Assembly: GCF_014042355.1 (NCBI RefSeq) | Contig: NZ_JACEZU010000004.1 | Span: 186,001 to 250,000 of the forward strand | Reading direction: 5' to 3' | DNA length: 64,000 nt | From: Rugamonas apoptosis | GTDB taxonomy: Bacteria > Pseudomonadota > Gammaproteobacteria > Burkholderiales > Burkholderiaceae_D | Shown here: positions 51,210 to 60,712 of the stretch, in pieces | How positions within the stretch are numbered: the first letter of the stretch is position 1 | How the letters are laid out: each line of letters opens with the position of its first letter | The notes under the pieces: generated by a model | What the model was told of the DNA's origin: nothing | The model's input: only the letters and a program-made list of their open reading frames with translations | The model's database searches: none | Program-made: the position numbers and the translations under genes

Positions 51210-51732
51210 GGCCGGCCGTGGATTCCGTGACAGCGACATTGCTGGCGACCGTCAGCAACTGTTGATACGACAGCAGGCGCCCGCCGCCGGCGCGCACGTA
51301 GGCTTGCGCGTGGTGCGCCGACGCGAAGGCGGCCACGCTGCCGGCCTCCCTACCCTGGCCCTGACCTTGACCCTGCGGGCCGCGCAGCACGTAGGTAGCC
51401 TGGCTCGCCGCCACCCAGCCGGCGGCATCGGCCGCGGGCGCGCCCGCAGCCTGCACGAAGCTGGCCCGCACGAAGCCGGGCTGCTCCACCGAGGCGAGCA
51501 TGGCGAACATGGCCGACAGCGAGCAATAGAACACGGGGCGGCCCTGGTCATACTGAATCTGGCCGGTGGGCGCGGTGGCGCAGGACGCGGCCTGCGCGGT
51601 GGGCGCTGGCGCCGGCTGCGCGTCCGCATCGGCCGGCTGCAGCGACGGGGCCAGGAACAGCACCCGCAGCAAACCGGCCAACGCCACCGCCTGGGTGGCC
51701 ACGCTCAGATAATGGCGCTTACTCGACAACAT
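51193..51732 (-). CDS. NosL-like protein
   Basis: A 179-residue exported or membrane-anchored protein. After a hydrophobic N terminus (about 10-32) the fold pattern follows NosL, the copper chaperone for nitrous oxide reductase: QYDQGRPVFYCSLSAMFAML, then GWVAASQATYVLRG, SVAAFASAHHAQAYV and GGRLLSYQQL. A (GQ) repeat interrupts the middle. There is no standard lipoprotein Cys, unlike typical NosL. No nosZ is present in the window, so it may serve another copper enzyme. Confidence 0.65.
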   Translation of the reverse strand: MLSSKRHYLSVATQAVALAGLLRVLFLAPSLQPADADAQPAPAPTAQAASCATAPTGQIQYDQGRPVFYCSLSAMFAMLASVEQPGFVRASFVQAAGAPAADAAGWVAASQATYVLRGPQGQGQGQGREAGSVAAFASAHHAQAYVRAGGGRLLSYQQLLTVASNVAVTESTAGLVTKT

Positions 51733-51804
51733 GACATAACCTTTACTCGCACGACGGCAGCTCCGTCCAAGCCACCATTGTCCCGACGACCACTCGCAAA
51801 TAAT

Positions 51805-51818
51805 ATGATGTGGCTCAA
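51805..51818. promoter_or_regulatory. FNR/Dnr-like site
   Basis: ATGAT-GTGG-CTCAA matches TTGAT-N4-ATCAA at 8 of 10 positions. It lies between the NosL-like gene (minus) and the small gene at 51969 (plus), 19 bp from the motif at 51837. Confidence 0.4.
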
Positions 51819-51836
51819 GGATTTTCGTGACAGCCC

Positions 51837-51853
51837 TCAGCCAAAAGGACTAG
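51837..51853. promoter_or_regulatory. Conserved 17-bp motif TCAGCCAAAAGGACTAG
   Basis: This sequence is repeated with one change (G to A) at 62075-62091, upstream of the narK gene pair. It contains an AGGACTA heptamer. The long match at two distant promoters suggests a protein-binding site. Confidence 0.45.
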
Positions 51854-51968
51854 GCTCGCTAGCCACTCGCGCCAATGGCGACGGCCGCCGCGCCGGGTTA
51901 TACATACGGCTGGCGCGCGCGCACGATCCCTGTGTCGCATCGCACCAGCACAACGAAAGGAATCACCC

Positions 51969-52361
51969 GTGAATATCGCCAGTTTTACCGACCTGCTGTC
52001 GGCCGCCGCCATGCAAGCCGAACCCCAGCGCCTGCTGTTTACCTTCACCCGCGCCGAATACGAGGCCATCGACCCGGCCAACGCCGGTGCGCCGCGCCGC
52101 GGCACGCTCACGCCCGTCATGTGCGTCGATAAGCAAGTGGGGGAACTGGATACCTTCGCCAACCTGGTGGCGGAGTCGCGCGCCATGGGCGCGCCGTGGG
52201 ATGTGGTGCTGGTGACCAGCCTGTCGGGCAGCGCCGGCCAGTTGCCGGACGCGCGCAAGACCGAGGGCGCGTTGAAGGACATGGTGCAGGCCATCCAGCA
52301 GGGCCAGATGGAACGCTTCCTCGCCTTCGATCCGGAAGGCGAGCTGCTGCGGTTTTCCTGA
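51969..52361 (+). CDS. Small conserved betaproteobacterial protein (often labelled ribonucleotide reductase alpha)
   Basis: A 130-residue cytoplasmic protein with blocks PQRLLFTFTRAEYEA, LTPVMCVDKQVGELDTFANL and MVQAIQQGQMERFLAFDPEG. I recall similar small proteins in Burkholderiales that databases label ribonucleotide reductase subunit alpha, but nothing in this sequence supports catalysis and the label looks wrong. AAAGGAATCACCC gives a usable ribosome site. FNR-like and AGGACTA motifs lie upstream, so it may be part of the anaerobic response. Confidence 0.75.
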   Translation: MNIASFTDLLSAAAMQAEPQRLLFTFTRAEYEAIDPANAGAPRRGTLTPVMCVDKQVGELDTFANLVAESRAMGAPWDVVLVTSLSGSAGQLPDARKTEGALKDMVQAIQQGQMERFLAFDPEGELLRFS

Positions 52362-52444
52362 GCGCGCGGGGCCGGGCCGGCCCCGATCACAACACCACGT
52401 CTTTGATGGCAAGCGCCAGTCCGCACGCTGGCGGTATAAATTTG

Positions 52445-52461
52445 ATAAACTTATCGTTTAT
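52445..52461. promoter_or_regulatory. Operator-like inverted repeat upstream of SDR
   Basis: ATAAAC-TTATC-GTTTAT is a perfect 6-5-6 inverted repeat in an AT-rich stretch 23-39 bp upstream of the SDR start. It overlaps the expected promoter and is probably a repressor site. The regulator is not identified. Confidence 0.45.
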
Positions 52462-52483
52462 AAAATGATAAGGACCACACGCA

Positions 52484-53170
52484 ATGCAAGCCATCGTCAC
52501 CGGCGGTAGCCGTGGAATCGGACTGGAAATCACCAAACTCTTACTGGCGCGCGGTTACGCCATGCACGTGCTGTCGCGTACGGCGCCATCCGCGCCATTG
52601 ACGGGGGCCACCTGGTGGTCCGCCGATATGGCTGATTATGCTGCGCTGTGCAAAACGGTGGACGCCATCGGTACGCCAGACGTACTGATCAACAACGCGG
52701 GCCAGATGAATCCCATGACGGCGCTCGATTACGATGACGCGGCCATCGGCAACATGCTGCAAGTGAACCTGATTTCGGCCGTCCGGTTGAGCGTCACGGT
52801 GGCCGAGCGCATGGCGGCCAAGGGCGGCGGCCGGATTGTCAGCCTGGGCTCGATCGCCGGCGAGATCGGCCATCCCGACATCTGGTATGGCATCTCCAAG
52901 GCCGGCCTGGCCAACGCCATGCGCTCGCTGGCCCGCAGCCACGGACCGCGTGGCGTGGTCGCCAATACCGTGGCGCCCGGCCCGATCGAAACGGACTTGA
53001 TGCGGGCCATCCCCGAAGACCGCAAGCAACGCCTGCGCGCGGCCACCATCAACCAGCGCTTTTGCACGGCGCAGGAAGTGGCGACCACCGTATGCTGGCT
53101 CGCCACCGATGCACCGGCATGCATCAACGGCGAAGTGTTCGACGTCAACAACGGTGTCAATTATCGCTAG
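52484..53170 (+). CDS. Short-chain dehydrogenase/reductase
   Basis: A 228-residue classical SDR: TGGSRGIG, INNAGQMNP, catalytic Ser in VSLGSIAGEIG and YGISK, then APGPIETDLM. A TAAGG ribosome site precedes the ATG. The substrate is unknown and the neighbours give no clear clue. Its stop overlaps the stop of the convergent JmjC gene by two bases. Confidence 0.88.
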   Translation: MQAIVTGGSRGIGLEITKLLLARGYAMHVLSRTAPSAPLTGATWWSADMADYAALCKTVDAIGTPDVLINNAGQMNPMTALDYDDAAIGNMLQVNLISAVRLSVTVAERMAAKGGGRIVSLGSIAGEIGHPDIWYGISKAGLANAMRSLARSHGPRGVVANTVAPGPIETDLMRAIPEDRKQRLRAATINQRFCTAQEVATTVCWLATDAPACINGEVFDVNNGVNYR

Positions 53171-54312
53171 TCGGCCAAGTACCAGTAGCCCGCGTTGACC
53201 CAGCGCGTCAGCGCGGCCAGGATGGCGGGCTGCGACAGCCAGGGCGCCAGCAGCGCGCCATCGAGCCGTTCGTGATCGCACAGCACGGGCACGAAGCTGC
53301 TGCCCTGCGGACCAAAGGCTATCCGTTCGCCATCCACGTAGCACACGCCCTGCTCCACCGTGCCATCCACATAGAAACAGCGCAAGCCGCCCGTGCGTAC
53401 CAGCGCACCGCCGGCCAGGGCCTCGGCCAACTCATGCTCTTCGTACGGCGACTCCAGCGCCTGCAGGTCCAGCTGGCACTTGGTGCGCGACAGGTAGCCG
53501 CCGGCCATATCGGCCAGTAACTTCTCATTATCCAGCACCGATTGCAGCTGGGCCCGGATGCGGGCGAAGTCGGCGCCGTCGATGCGGCCCTGCTGCGTGT
53601 GCAGCGGACGGCCCGCATCCTCCAGCAACTCATTGCCCAGTTCCTTGTCGATCAGGTGATCGGCCAGGGCGCTGAACATGTCGCACGCCGACTTGGCGCG
53701 GAAGCCGACCGAGAAACTCATCGCATTTTCCAGCGTCACGCCATCGTGCGGGAAGCCCGGCGGGATGTAGAGGATATCGCCCGCCTCCAGTACCTCGTCG
53801 ATGATGGGCTCGAACGGGTCCGTATGCAGCAAGGCTTCATGGGCCGCGAACTCGCGGTGGTTGCCGCGCGCGCCCACGCGCCAGCGGCGCCGGCCCGAAC
53901 CCTGGCAGATGAACACGTCGTAGCGGTCGATGTGGGGACCGACGCCGCCATCGGGCGTAGAATAGCTGATCATCACGTCATCCAGCCGCCACTTGGGCAG
54001 GAAGGAAAACGGCTCGACCAGGGCTTGCACTTCGGGCGCCCAGTGGTTGGCCGCCTGCACGATCAGGCACCATTCACGCTCACCCAGGCGTTCGTAGCTG
54101 TCGAACGGCCCGACTTCGGCCTGCCAGCGGCCATCACGGCGATAGACGAGGCGCGATTCAACCTGCTCCTCGCAGGCCAGGCCAGCCAGTTCGTCAGGGC
54201 TGATCGGGTCTTCGAAGTGGCGGAAGCCCCGGCGTATCAGCAGCGGTTGCCGTTGCCAGTAATGTTCAAGAAAATGTTCAAGCGTGAAGCCGGGCAGGTG
54301 TAAGGTATGCAT
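53167..54312 (-). CDS. JmjC cupin oxygenase, probable ribosomal protein hydroxylase (RoxA/YcfD-like)
   Basis: A 381-residue protein with the Fe(II)/2-oxoglutarate JmjC fold: metal ligands HID in GPHIDRYDVFICQ and the distal His in IPPGFPHDGVT. The N-terminal blocks LEHYWQRQPLLIRRGF and the C-terminal helical/winged-helix part fit the YcfD family, which hydroxylates an Arg of ribosomal protein L16. The ATG at 54312 is preferred over the longer frame to 54357. Confidence 0.88.
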   Translation of the reverse strand: MHTLHLPGFTLEHFLEHYWQRQPLLIRRGFRHFEDPISPDELAGLACEEQVESRLVYRRDGRWQAEVGPFDSYERLGEREWCLIVQAANHWAPEVQALVEPFSFLPKWRLDDVMISYSTPDGGVGPHIDRYDVFICQGSGRRRWRVGARGNHREFAAHEALLHTDPFEPIIDEVLEAGDILYIPPGFPHDGVTLENAMSFSVGFRAKSACDMFSALADHLIDKELGNELLEDAGRPLHTQQGRIDGADFARIRAQLQSVLDNEKLLADMAGGYLSRTKCQLDLQALESPYEEHELAEALAGGALVRTGGLRCFYVDGTVEQGVCYVDGERIAFGPQGSSFVPVLCDHERLDGALLAPWLSQPAILAALTRWVNAGYWYLAD

Positions 54313-54412
54313 GCGTGTTCGAAGTGTAGAGAATAGGCGAGGCCAACGTTGTATCACCGGCGCGCGGCAGGCGATAGCAACGGCATCAAGACCCCGTAAA
54401 ATAGGGTGTCAT

Positions 54413-54434
54413 GCCCCGGAATACGGGGCCTTTT
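54413..54434 (+). terminator. GC hairpin followed by a short T run
   Basis: GCCCCG-GAATA-CGGGGC (54413-54429) is followed by CTTTT on the plus strand. Flanking genes are on the minus strand, so its use is unclear. A second imperfect GTCCCGG/CCCGGAC stem follows at about 54453-54470. Confidence 0.35.
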
Positions 54435-54448
54435 GGTGGAATAAGGTG

Positions 54449-54700
54449 TTACGTCCCGGATTTCCCGGACTTTTCCGGTGGCGCGTCGGCCGACGGGTCG
54501 GCCATCTCTTGCGGCGCCTGTTCCGGTTCGGACTTGGCGTTCAGGCCGAACTTCTCCCAGCCCTCGCCCCACAGTTCGACCGGGTGCTGGGTGCGGTCCG
54601 AACCGTTGCCGCAGGCGAGCGAGTCGACCGGGCAGTATTTGTCGCAGCCCCAGCAGATACGCTCGGGGTGCCTGGGATTGATGGGGAAGATCTTTGCCAT
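54449..54700 (-). CDS. DUF3079 small Cys-rich protein
   Basis: An 83-residue protein that starts MAKIFPINPRHPERICWGCD and continues KYCPVDSLACGNGSDRTQHP, the DUF3079 signature. Four Cys in the CWGCDKYC..LAC arrangement could hold a metal. Function unknown. It lies 20 bp after the carbonic anhydrase stop on the same strand. Confidence 0.88.
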   Translation of the reverse strand: MAKIFPINPRHPERICWGCDKYCPVDSLACGNGSDRTQHPVELWGEGWEKFGLNAKSEPEQAPQEMADPSADAPPEKSGKSGT

Positions 54701-54720
54701 GCCTGACTCCTGATGGCCGC

Positions 54721-55371
54721 TTATCCGCGCCGCTCCAGCGGGCAGACCAGCGGCAGGAATTGCTGCTGGCGGGCCGAATAGGCCATCAGCGCGCCACTCT
54801 CAATGTCAAAATACCAGCCGTGCAGCTTGAGCAAGCCCTGCTCCACCCGCTCCTTGATCCACGGGTAGGTCAGCAGATTGTCCAGCGAATGCAGGATGCT
54901 GGCCAGTTCGCACGCCTTGTGCTGGTGCTCCTCGCTGCGGTGGGCCAGGTCGCGCTTGACCTGGTTGGCCACCGGTTCGGCGATCTTCATCCAGCGCCCC
55001 ACGAAGTCGGTGTCGGCCAGTTTCTGGCGCGGCCCCATCAACGCGCGGATGCCGCCGCAGCGGGCGTGGCCCAGCACGATCACCCGCGCCACTTCCAGGT
55101 TGCAGATGGCGAACTCGATGGCCGAGCTGACGCCCGGCGGCGCGTCCGGCGTGCACGGCGGCACCAGGTTGGCGATATTACGCACCACGAACAGGTCACC
55201 CGGCTCGCTGCCCGTCAGCAGCATGGGGTCGACCCGCGAGTCGCAGCAGCCGATCAGCAAGGTGGCGGGCTTCTGGCCGGCCCGCAAACTGTCGTACAAG
55301 GATTGCGAATCGCTGAAATACTGCTGCTGAAAACGGGTGAAACCACTCAAGAATTTTTCAATCGCTTCCAT
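54721..55371 (-). CDS. Beta-class carbonic anhydrase
   Basis: A 216-residue enzyme that interconverts CO2 and bicarbonate. The zinc-site residues are visible: CCDSRVDP (Cys, with the Asp-Arg pair) and GHARCGG (His and Cys). The flanks VVRNIANLVPP and SAIEFAICNLEV match the family. ATG 55371 is used; the longer frame runs into the MCP gene. Confidence 0.94.
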   Translation of the reverse strand: MEAIEKFLSGFTRFQQQYFSDSQSLYDSLRAGQKPATLLIGCCDSRVDPMLLTGSEPGDLFVVRNIANLVPPCTPDAPPGVSSAIEFAICNLEVARVIVLGHARCGGIRALMGPRQKLADTDFVGRWMKIAEPVANQVKRDLAHRSEEHQHKACELASILHSLDNLLTYPWIKERVEQGLLKLHGWYFDIESGALMAYSARQQQFLPLVCPLERRG

Positions 55372-55384
55372 CTCTGCTCCGAAG

Positions 55385-57040
55385 TTACTGCGAACCGCTA
55401 CGCCGTCCGCGCGGCGCGGCCACGGCCTGCGTTCCCGGCGCCGCCAGCGCCTTGCGCATCGACGCAGGCCGCTCGAACGGCAGCACGGCGGCCAGCGGCG
55501 CCTCGACCTTGAACACGGCCACCAGTTCGGACAGACCGTCCGCCTGCTGCTGCAGCGCCTGGGCGGCCGCGGCCACCTGCTCCACCCGCACGGCATTGCT
55601 GCGCGTACCTTCATCCATCTGGCAGACGGCCTGGTTGATCTGTTCGATCCCCGCGCTCTGCTCGGCGCCGGCGCGGCTGATGTCGGCGATCACTGTCGTG
55701 ACCTGGCCGATGCTGGTCAGGATCTCGTGCATGGTGGCGCCGGCCTGGTCGACCAGTTGCGCGCCCTCCGCCACTTGTTCCTGCGATTCCTGCACCAGTT
55801 GCTTGATCTGGCGCGCGGCGGCGGCCGATTGCTGCGCCAACTGGTGCACCTCGGTCGCCACCACGGCGAAGCCCTTGCCGTGATTGCCGGCCCGCGCCGC
55901 TTCCACCGCCGCGTTCAGTGCCAGCAAATTGGTCTGGAACGCCAGGCGGTCGATCACGCCGATGATGTCGCCGATCCGGCCGGCCGAGGTATTGATGGCG
56001 CCCATGGTGCGCACCACCTTGGCCACCACGGCTTCGCCCTCGTTGGCCACCTGCGCGGCCGACTGGGCCAGCCGGTTGGCCTGCTGGGCGCTGGCGCCGT
56101 TCTCGCGCACGGCCACCGTCAATTGTTCCATCGAGGCCGCCGTCTGCTGCAAGGCGCTCGCTTGCAGTTCGGTGCGCTCGGCCAGCTCCACGTTGCCGGC
56201 CGCGATGCTGTGGGCGGCGCCGTTGATGGCGGCCGTGCCGCCGCGCACGTCGCCCACGATCCGGGTCAGGCTGGTATTCATGTCCGCCAGCGATTGCAGC
56301 AGCTGGCCCGTCTCGTCGCGGCTCCCGACGACGATATGCTGGGTCAGGTCGCCGGCGGCCACGCTGCCGGCCACGCGCACGGCTTGCCGCAGCGGCCGCA
56401 CGATGGCCCGTTGCAGCAGCACGCCGATCAACGCCGACAGCATCAGGCCAAAGACGATACCCGTCAGGCAAGCCAGGCGCACGCGCTGGTAGATCAACTG
56501 GCTGTGCTCGAATTCAGCGTGCGCGCTGGTCAGGTGCAGCGCCATCAGCGCATCGACGTTCTTGCGCAAGGGGACCAGCAACTGGGCCAGCGGACCATGT
56601 ATCTGTTCCCGCGCGGCGGCGTGATTGTTGCTCCGCAGCGCTTCGATGGCGGGCCGCAAGCCCTGCGCGACGAAGGCCTGGCGGCTGGCCGCATAATCGC
56701 GCGCCAGCGTCACTTCCTCGGGACGCAATCCACTCCGGACGTAGGCATCCCACATCTGGACGATCTTGGCCATGCGTTCTTCGACCCGCGCCATCTCGGG
56801 CAACACCACCTCGGGCGCCTCGTTGAGGGATTGCGCCACCGACAGTTGGTTGGCGTCGATCAGCCGCACGATCTGGTCGAGCTGCGACATGGGCAACATG
56901 CGCTGCTCATAGTTGTTGCGCAACGTATCGTTGGCGGCGGCCAGGCTGACCAGGCCGATCACACCGCCCATGACCAGCAGGACGGACAAAAAACCGATCA
57001 CGAACACAAGTCGCGACCGGATAGTAAGGTTGTTAAGCAT
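55385..57040 (-). CDS. Methyl-accepting chemotaxis protein with an altered tip
   Basis: A 551-residue receptor. A helix at about 10-33, a four-helix-bundle periplasmic domain, a second helix at about 190-212, HAMP and a cytoplasmic signalling domain are seen. The tip is mostly typical ([28 protein letters not shown]), but the usual EVRxLAxRSA is [10 protein letters not shown] here, with two Arg residues changed. The C-terminal tail is short and has no CheR-docking pentapeptide. It lies 29 bp after the Dnr-like gene on the same strand. Confidence 0.92.
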   Translation of the reverse strand: MLNNLTIRSRLVFVIGFLSVLLVMGGVIGLVSLAAANDTLRNNYEQRMLPMSQLDQIVRLIDANQLSVAQSLNEAPEVVLPEMARVEERMAKIVQMWDAYVRSGLRPEEVTLARDYAASRQAFVAQGLRPAIEALRSNNHAAAREQIHGPLAQLLVPLRKNVDALMALHLTSAHAEFEHSQLIYQRVRLACLTGIVFGLMLSALIGVLLQRAIVRPLRQAVRVAGSVAAGDLTQHIVVGSRDETGQLLQSLADMNTSLTRIVGDVRGGTAAINGAAHSIAAGNVELAERTELQASALQQTAASMEQLTVAVRENGASAQQANRLAQSAAQVANEGEAVVAKVVRTMGAINTSAGRIGDIIGVIDRLAFQTNLLALNAAVEAARAGNHGKGFAVVATEVHQLAQQSAAAARQIKQLVQESQEQVAEGAQLVDQAGATMHEILTSIGQVTTVIADISRAGAEQSAGIEQINQAVCQMDEGTRSNAVRVEQVAAAAQALQQQADGLSELVAVFKVEAPLAAVLPFERPASMRKALAAPGTQAVAAPRGRRSGSQ

Positions 57041-57069
57041 GGAGGGTTCCAGCTGCTCACCGCACCGGA

Positions 57070-57750
57070 TCAACCGGCGCAGGCACGCAGCTTTTCTTCG
57101 TCGAGGATGGTGACCTTGCGGCCTTTGAACGCGATCAGTTGTTGGGTGCTCAGGTCGGCCATGATGCGCGAGAAGTGTTCCGGCGTGAGGTTGAGGCGGG
57201 ACGCCAGCACGGCCTTGGCCACGGGCAGCGTCAGTTCGGCGCCGGTATCGGCGCTGCGGTCCTTGAGCAGGTAGGACACCACGCGCTGGGTGCCCGAACG
57301 CAGCGAGTAGGACTCCATGTCGCACATCAGGCTGTGCATGCGCTGGCTCAGGCCGGCCAGCATCTTGACGGCGAACGCGGAATCGTTCTCGATCTCGCGG
57401 AAGATGGCTTGCTTGGACACGTGCAGCAGCAGCGAATCGGCCATGGCCTGCGACGATACGATGTAGGGACTGCCCATGAACATCAGCGCTTCACCGAAGC
57501 TGTGGCCGGGGCCGATCAGTTCGATCACCTTCTCGGCGCCCTGGGCGGAAGTGAACGACAGCTTGATCTGCCCATACAGCACCACGTGGAAACCCACGCA
57601 CGGATCGCCACGCTGGAAGATGATTTCCCCCCGTTCGGCCCGCACTTCGGTGGTGCCCAGGGCGATGCGATCCAGTTCCTCCGGGCGCATCGAGTTAAAC
57701 AGCGGTACGCGCGACAGGAAGGTTTGTACTTTGATTTTTGTCTTGTCCAT
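57070..57750 (-). CDS. Crp/Fnr-family regulator without Fe-S cysteines (Dnr-like)
   Basis: A 226-residue regulator. The cyclic-nucleotide-like sensor domain has [19 protein letters not shown] and SFGEALMF, and the HTH has [19 protein letters not shown]. The recognition helix keeps the E-x2-S-R pattern that reads TTGAT-N4-ATCAA. The N-terminal Cys cluster of Fnr is missing, so oxygen sensing through a 4Fe-4S cluster is unlikely; Dnr/NnrR proteins of this kind respond to nitric oxide through haem. ATG 57750 has GAGGA at good spacing. It lies 7 bp after hemN. Confidence 0.85.
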   Translation of the reverse strand: MDKTKIKVQTFLSRVPLFNSMRPEELDRIALGTTEVRAERGEIIFQRGDPCVGFHVVLYGQIKLSFTSAQGAEKVIELIGPGHSFGEALMFMGSPYIVSSQAMADSLLLHVSKQAIFREIENDSAFAVKMLAGLSQRMHSLMCDMESYSLRSGTQRVVSYLLKDRSADTGAELTLPVAKAVLASRLNLTPEHFSRIMADLSTQQLIAFKGRKVTILDEEKLRACAG

Positions 57751-57757
57751 CATGTCC

Positions 57758-59185
57758 TCAAATGGTCCTGGAATAACGGATCGGGCTCGGGCCCTCTTCG
57801 CGCGGCGCGTGCAGGTAGCTGTCGAACGCCATGCAGACGTTACGGATCAGCAGGCGGCCGCGCATCTTGACTTTCACGCCGTCGCCATCCGCCGTCAGCA
57901 AGCCCTGCTCTTCCAGCGGCTTCAGACGGGCCAGGTCGGCCGCGAAATAGTCGGCCGCGGCCTGGCCGCCCGGAATGGTGAGGTCGGCGTAATGGAGTTC
58001 GAAGTCGCACATCAGTTTGCCGATCACGCTGCGGCGCAGCAGGTCGTCCTCGGTCAGGTCGATGCCGCGCACGATCGGCAGCTCGCCCGCGTCCAGCCGT
58101 TCGTAGTAGGCCGACAGCACCTTCTCGTTCTGGGCGTAGCTGCCGCCCACGTCGCTGATAGCCGACACGCCCAGCGCCACCATGTCGGCGTCGGCATGGG
58201 TGGAATAGCCCTGGAAATTGCGGTGCAACTCACCGTCCACCTGGCTGCGGGCCAGATCGTCCTCGGGCAGCGCGAAGTGGTCCATGCCGATGTAGACGTA
58301 GCCGGCGGCCGTCAGGCGCGCGATGCACAGGCCCAGCATCTCCAGCTTGGTTTCGCCGTCCGGCAGCAGATCCGCGTCGATCAGGCGCTGGGCCTTGAAC
58401 AGGTGCGGCATGTGGGCGTAGTTGTAGATGGCGATGCGGTCGGGACGGGCGCCGATCACCTTGTCCAGCGTGGGGCCCATGCTGGCCACGGTCTGCTTGG
58501 GCAGGCCGTAGATCAGGTCCACGCTGATGGAACGGAAATCGGCCGCGCGCGCCGCCTCCAGCACGGCGATGGTCTGCTCGTAGGGCTGGATGCGGTTGAC
58601 GGCTTGCTGCACTTCTGGATCGAAGTCCTGGATACCCAGGCTGATGCGGTTGAAGCCCTGGCGGCGCAGCGTGTGGATGCGCTCCGGGGTGACGGTGCGC
58701 GGGTCCACTTCCACGGAGAACTCGCCCTCTTGGTCCGACACAAAAGCGAAATGCTGGCGCAGGTAGGCCAGCAAGTCTTCCATCTGTTCGTCCGTCAGGT
58801 AGGTGGGGGTGCCGCCCCCGAAGTGCAGCTGGTCGACCTGGTTGATGCCGGTGAACAGCTTGGCCTGCATGGCGATTTCGCGCCGCAGGTAGTCCAGGTA
58901 AGTGACAGCCTTGCTGTGGTCCTGCGTGATGATCTTGTTGCAGGCGCAGTAGTAGCACAGCGATTCGCAGAACGGGATGTGGATGTACAGCGACAACCCG
59001 CTTGGCGTACCCCGGGCCCGCACCCGCTCCACGGCCTCCTCATATTGTTGCTGAGCGTAGCCTTTGATGAAACGGTCAGCCGTGGGATAGGACGTGTAGC
59101 GCGGTCCCATCTGGTTGAGCTTGCGCACGAGCGCAGCATCGAACTCCACCGACGGCGTGAGCGGGATGACTTTGGGGGTAGACAT
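57758..59185 (-). CDS. hemN: HemN, oxygen-independent coproporphyrinogen III dehydrogenase
   Basis: A 475-residue radical-SAM enzyme for anaerobic haem synthesis. The cluster motif CESLCYYCACNK is present, with PRYTSYPTADRF upstream and LHFGGGTPTYL after it. The C-terminal HemN domain includes MCDFELHY. ATG 59185 has GGAG seven bases away. Placement with the Dnr-like regulator and nar genes fits haem supply for NarI and NorB. Confidence 0.95.
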   Translation of the reverse strand: MSTPKVIPLTPSVEFDAALVRKLNQMGPRYTSYPTADRFIKGYAQQQYEEAVERVRARGTPSGLSLYIHIPFCESLCYYCACNKIITQDHSKAVTYLDYLRREIAMQAKLFTGINQVDQLHFGGGTPTYLTDEQMEDLLAYLRQHFAFVSDQEGEFSVEVDPRTVTPERIHTLRRQGFNRISLGIQDFDPEVQQAVNRIQPYEQTIAVLEAARAADFRSISVDLIYGLPKQTVASMGPTLDKVIGARPDRIAIYNYAHMPHLFKAQRLIDADLLPDGETKLEMLGLCIARLTAAGYVYIGMDHFALPEDDLARSQVDGELHRNFQGYSTHADADMVALGVSAISDVGGSYAQNEKVLSAYYERLDAGELPIVRGIDLTEDDLLRRSVIGKLMCDFELHYADLTIPGGQAAADYFAADLARLKPLEEQGLLTADGDGVKVKMRGRLLIRNVCMAFDSYLHAPREEGPSPIRYSRTI

Positions 59186-59283
59186 ATTGTAACTCCAGGT
59201 TAGGCGTTGACCGCCACGAAGACTATTCCAAAACAACCGCAGCGCGCAACTCTACCAACGCCGCGGTTGATTTGAACAATCCT

Positions 59284-60669
59284 TTAGCAAGGCATGGCGG
59301 CACCCTTGCGAGCATAGCACCACCAGGTGATGGCGATACAGCTCATGTAGAAACCGATGAAGCACCACAGGGCCGTGTCGGGGCTGCCCGTCATGGCGAT
59401 CGAGGTGCCGTAGCTCTTCGGAATGAAGAAGGCGCCGTAGGCGGCCATGGCCGAGGTGAAGCCCAGTACGGCGGCGCCTTCCTTGTTGGCATCCACCACC
59501 GCTTGTTCCTGCACGGCTTGTGGTTTGCCGGCGGCGGCGCGCTGATGTTCGGTCAGGAAGATCACGGGGATCATGCGGAAGGTCGAAGCATTACCGACGC
59601 CGGTACCGGCGAACAGGGCCATGAACATCCAGAAGAAACCGGTGAAGTTGCCGGCCACGCCATCATGGGGAGCGAAGTGCAGCACGCCCAGCACGGCGGC
59701 GATCATGAAGATGAAGGTCCAGAAGGTGACGCGGGCGCCGCCCAGTTTGTCGGAGATGATGCCCCCCACCACGCGGGCCAGCGCGCCCACCAGAGGGCCG
59801 AGGAAGGCGTATTGCAGCGGATTGACGTCGGGGAACTGGGTTTTCATCAGCAGCGGGAAGGCGGCCGAGTAACCGATGAACGAGCCGAAGGTGCCCGTGT
59901 ACAGCCAGCACATGAGCCAGTTGTGTTTGCGCTTGAAGATCACCGCTTGTTCAGCGAACGAGGCTTTGGCCGACGCCAGGTCGTTCATGCCGAACCAGGC
60001 CAGCAGGCTGCTGATGGCGATGAACGGCACCCAGATGAAACCGGCGTTCTGCAGCCACAGGGTGCTGGTCTGACCCAGCTTGCCGATGGTCTGGCCGTCG
60101 CCACCGATGGTGCCGAACACGCCCATGGTGATCACCAGTGGCACCACGAACTGCACCGCCGACACGCCCAGGTTACCGAGGCCGGCGTTCATGCCCAGTG
60201 CGTAGCCTTTCTGCGCTTTGGGGAAGAAGAAGCTGATATTGGCCATCGACGAAGCGAAGTTACCGCCGCCGAAGCCGCACAGCAGGGCCAGGATCAGCAT
60301 GGTGGGATAGCCGGTGCTGGTGTCCTGCACGGCGAAACCGATGCCGATGGCCGGGATCAGCAGCGAGGCGGTGGAAATCGTGGTCCACTTGCGGCCGCCG
60401 AAGATGGGCACCATGAACGAGTAGAAGATGCGCAGCGTGGCGCCCGACAGGCCGGGCAAGGCCGTCAGCCAGAACAGCTGGTTGGTGCTGTATTTAAAGC
60501 CGATGGCCGGCAGCTTGACCACCACCACGCTCCACACCATCCACACGGCGAAGGCCAGCGCCAGCGCGGGGATGGAGATCCACAGGTTGCGGTTGGCCGT
60601 ACTTCGGCCCGTGTTCTGCCAGAAGGCCGGCGTTTCCGGCTCCCAGGTATTGATCATGTATTTGCTCAT
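59284..60669 (-). CDS. narK2: NarK nitrate/nitrite transporter, NarK2-type
   Basis: A 461-residue major-facilitator protein with twelve helices. The nitrate signature regions CGFGGGNFASSMANISFFFP and GLGNLGVSAVQFVVP are present, with the conserved Arg in LRIFYSFMVP. The length is near E. coli NarK, so nitrate/nitrite exchange is likely. It starts 43 bp after the other NarK gene on the same strand. Confidence 0.92.
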   Translation of the reverse strand: MSKYMINTWEPETPAFWQNTGRSTANRNLWISIPALALAFAVWMVWSVVVVKLPAIGFKYSTNQLFWLTALPGLSGATLRIFYSFMVPIFGGRKWTTISTASLLIPAIGIGFAVQDTSTGYPTMLILALLCGFGGGNFASSMANISFFFPKAQKGYALGMNAGLGNLGVSAVQFVVPLVITMGVFGTIGGDGQTIGKLGQTSTLWLQNAGFIWVPFIAISSLLAWFGMNDLASAKASFAEQAVIFKRKHNWLMCWLYTGTFGSFIGYSAAFPLLMKTQFPDVNPLQYAFLGPLVGALARVVGGIISDKLGGARVTFWTFIFMIAAVLGVLHFAPHDGVAGNFTGFFWMFMALFAGTGVGNASTFRMIPVIFLTEHQRAAAGKPQAVQEQAVVDANKEGAAVLGFTSAMAAYGAFFIPKSYGTSIAMTGSPDTALWCFIGFYMSCIAITWWCYARKGAAMPC

Positions 60670-60712
60670 ATTATTCTCCTGATTTCACTAATATTTTTCG
60701 GGTCGGATCAGT

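Noticed and set aside
59267..59271. TTGAT half-site upstream of hemN
   Set aside because: The second half (ACAAT) does not match ATCAA, so there is no convincing FNR/Dnr site.
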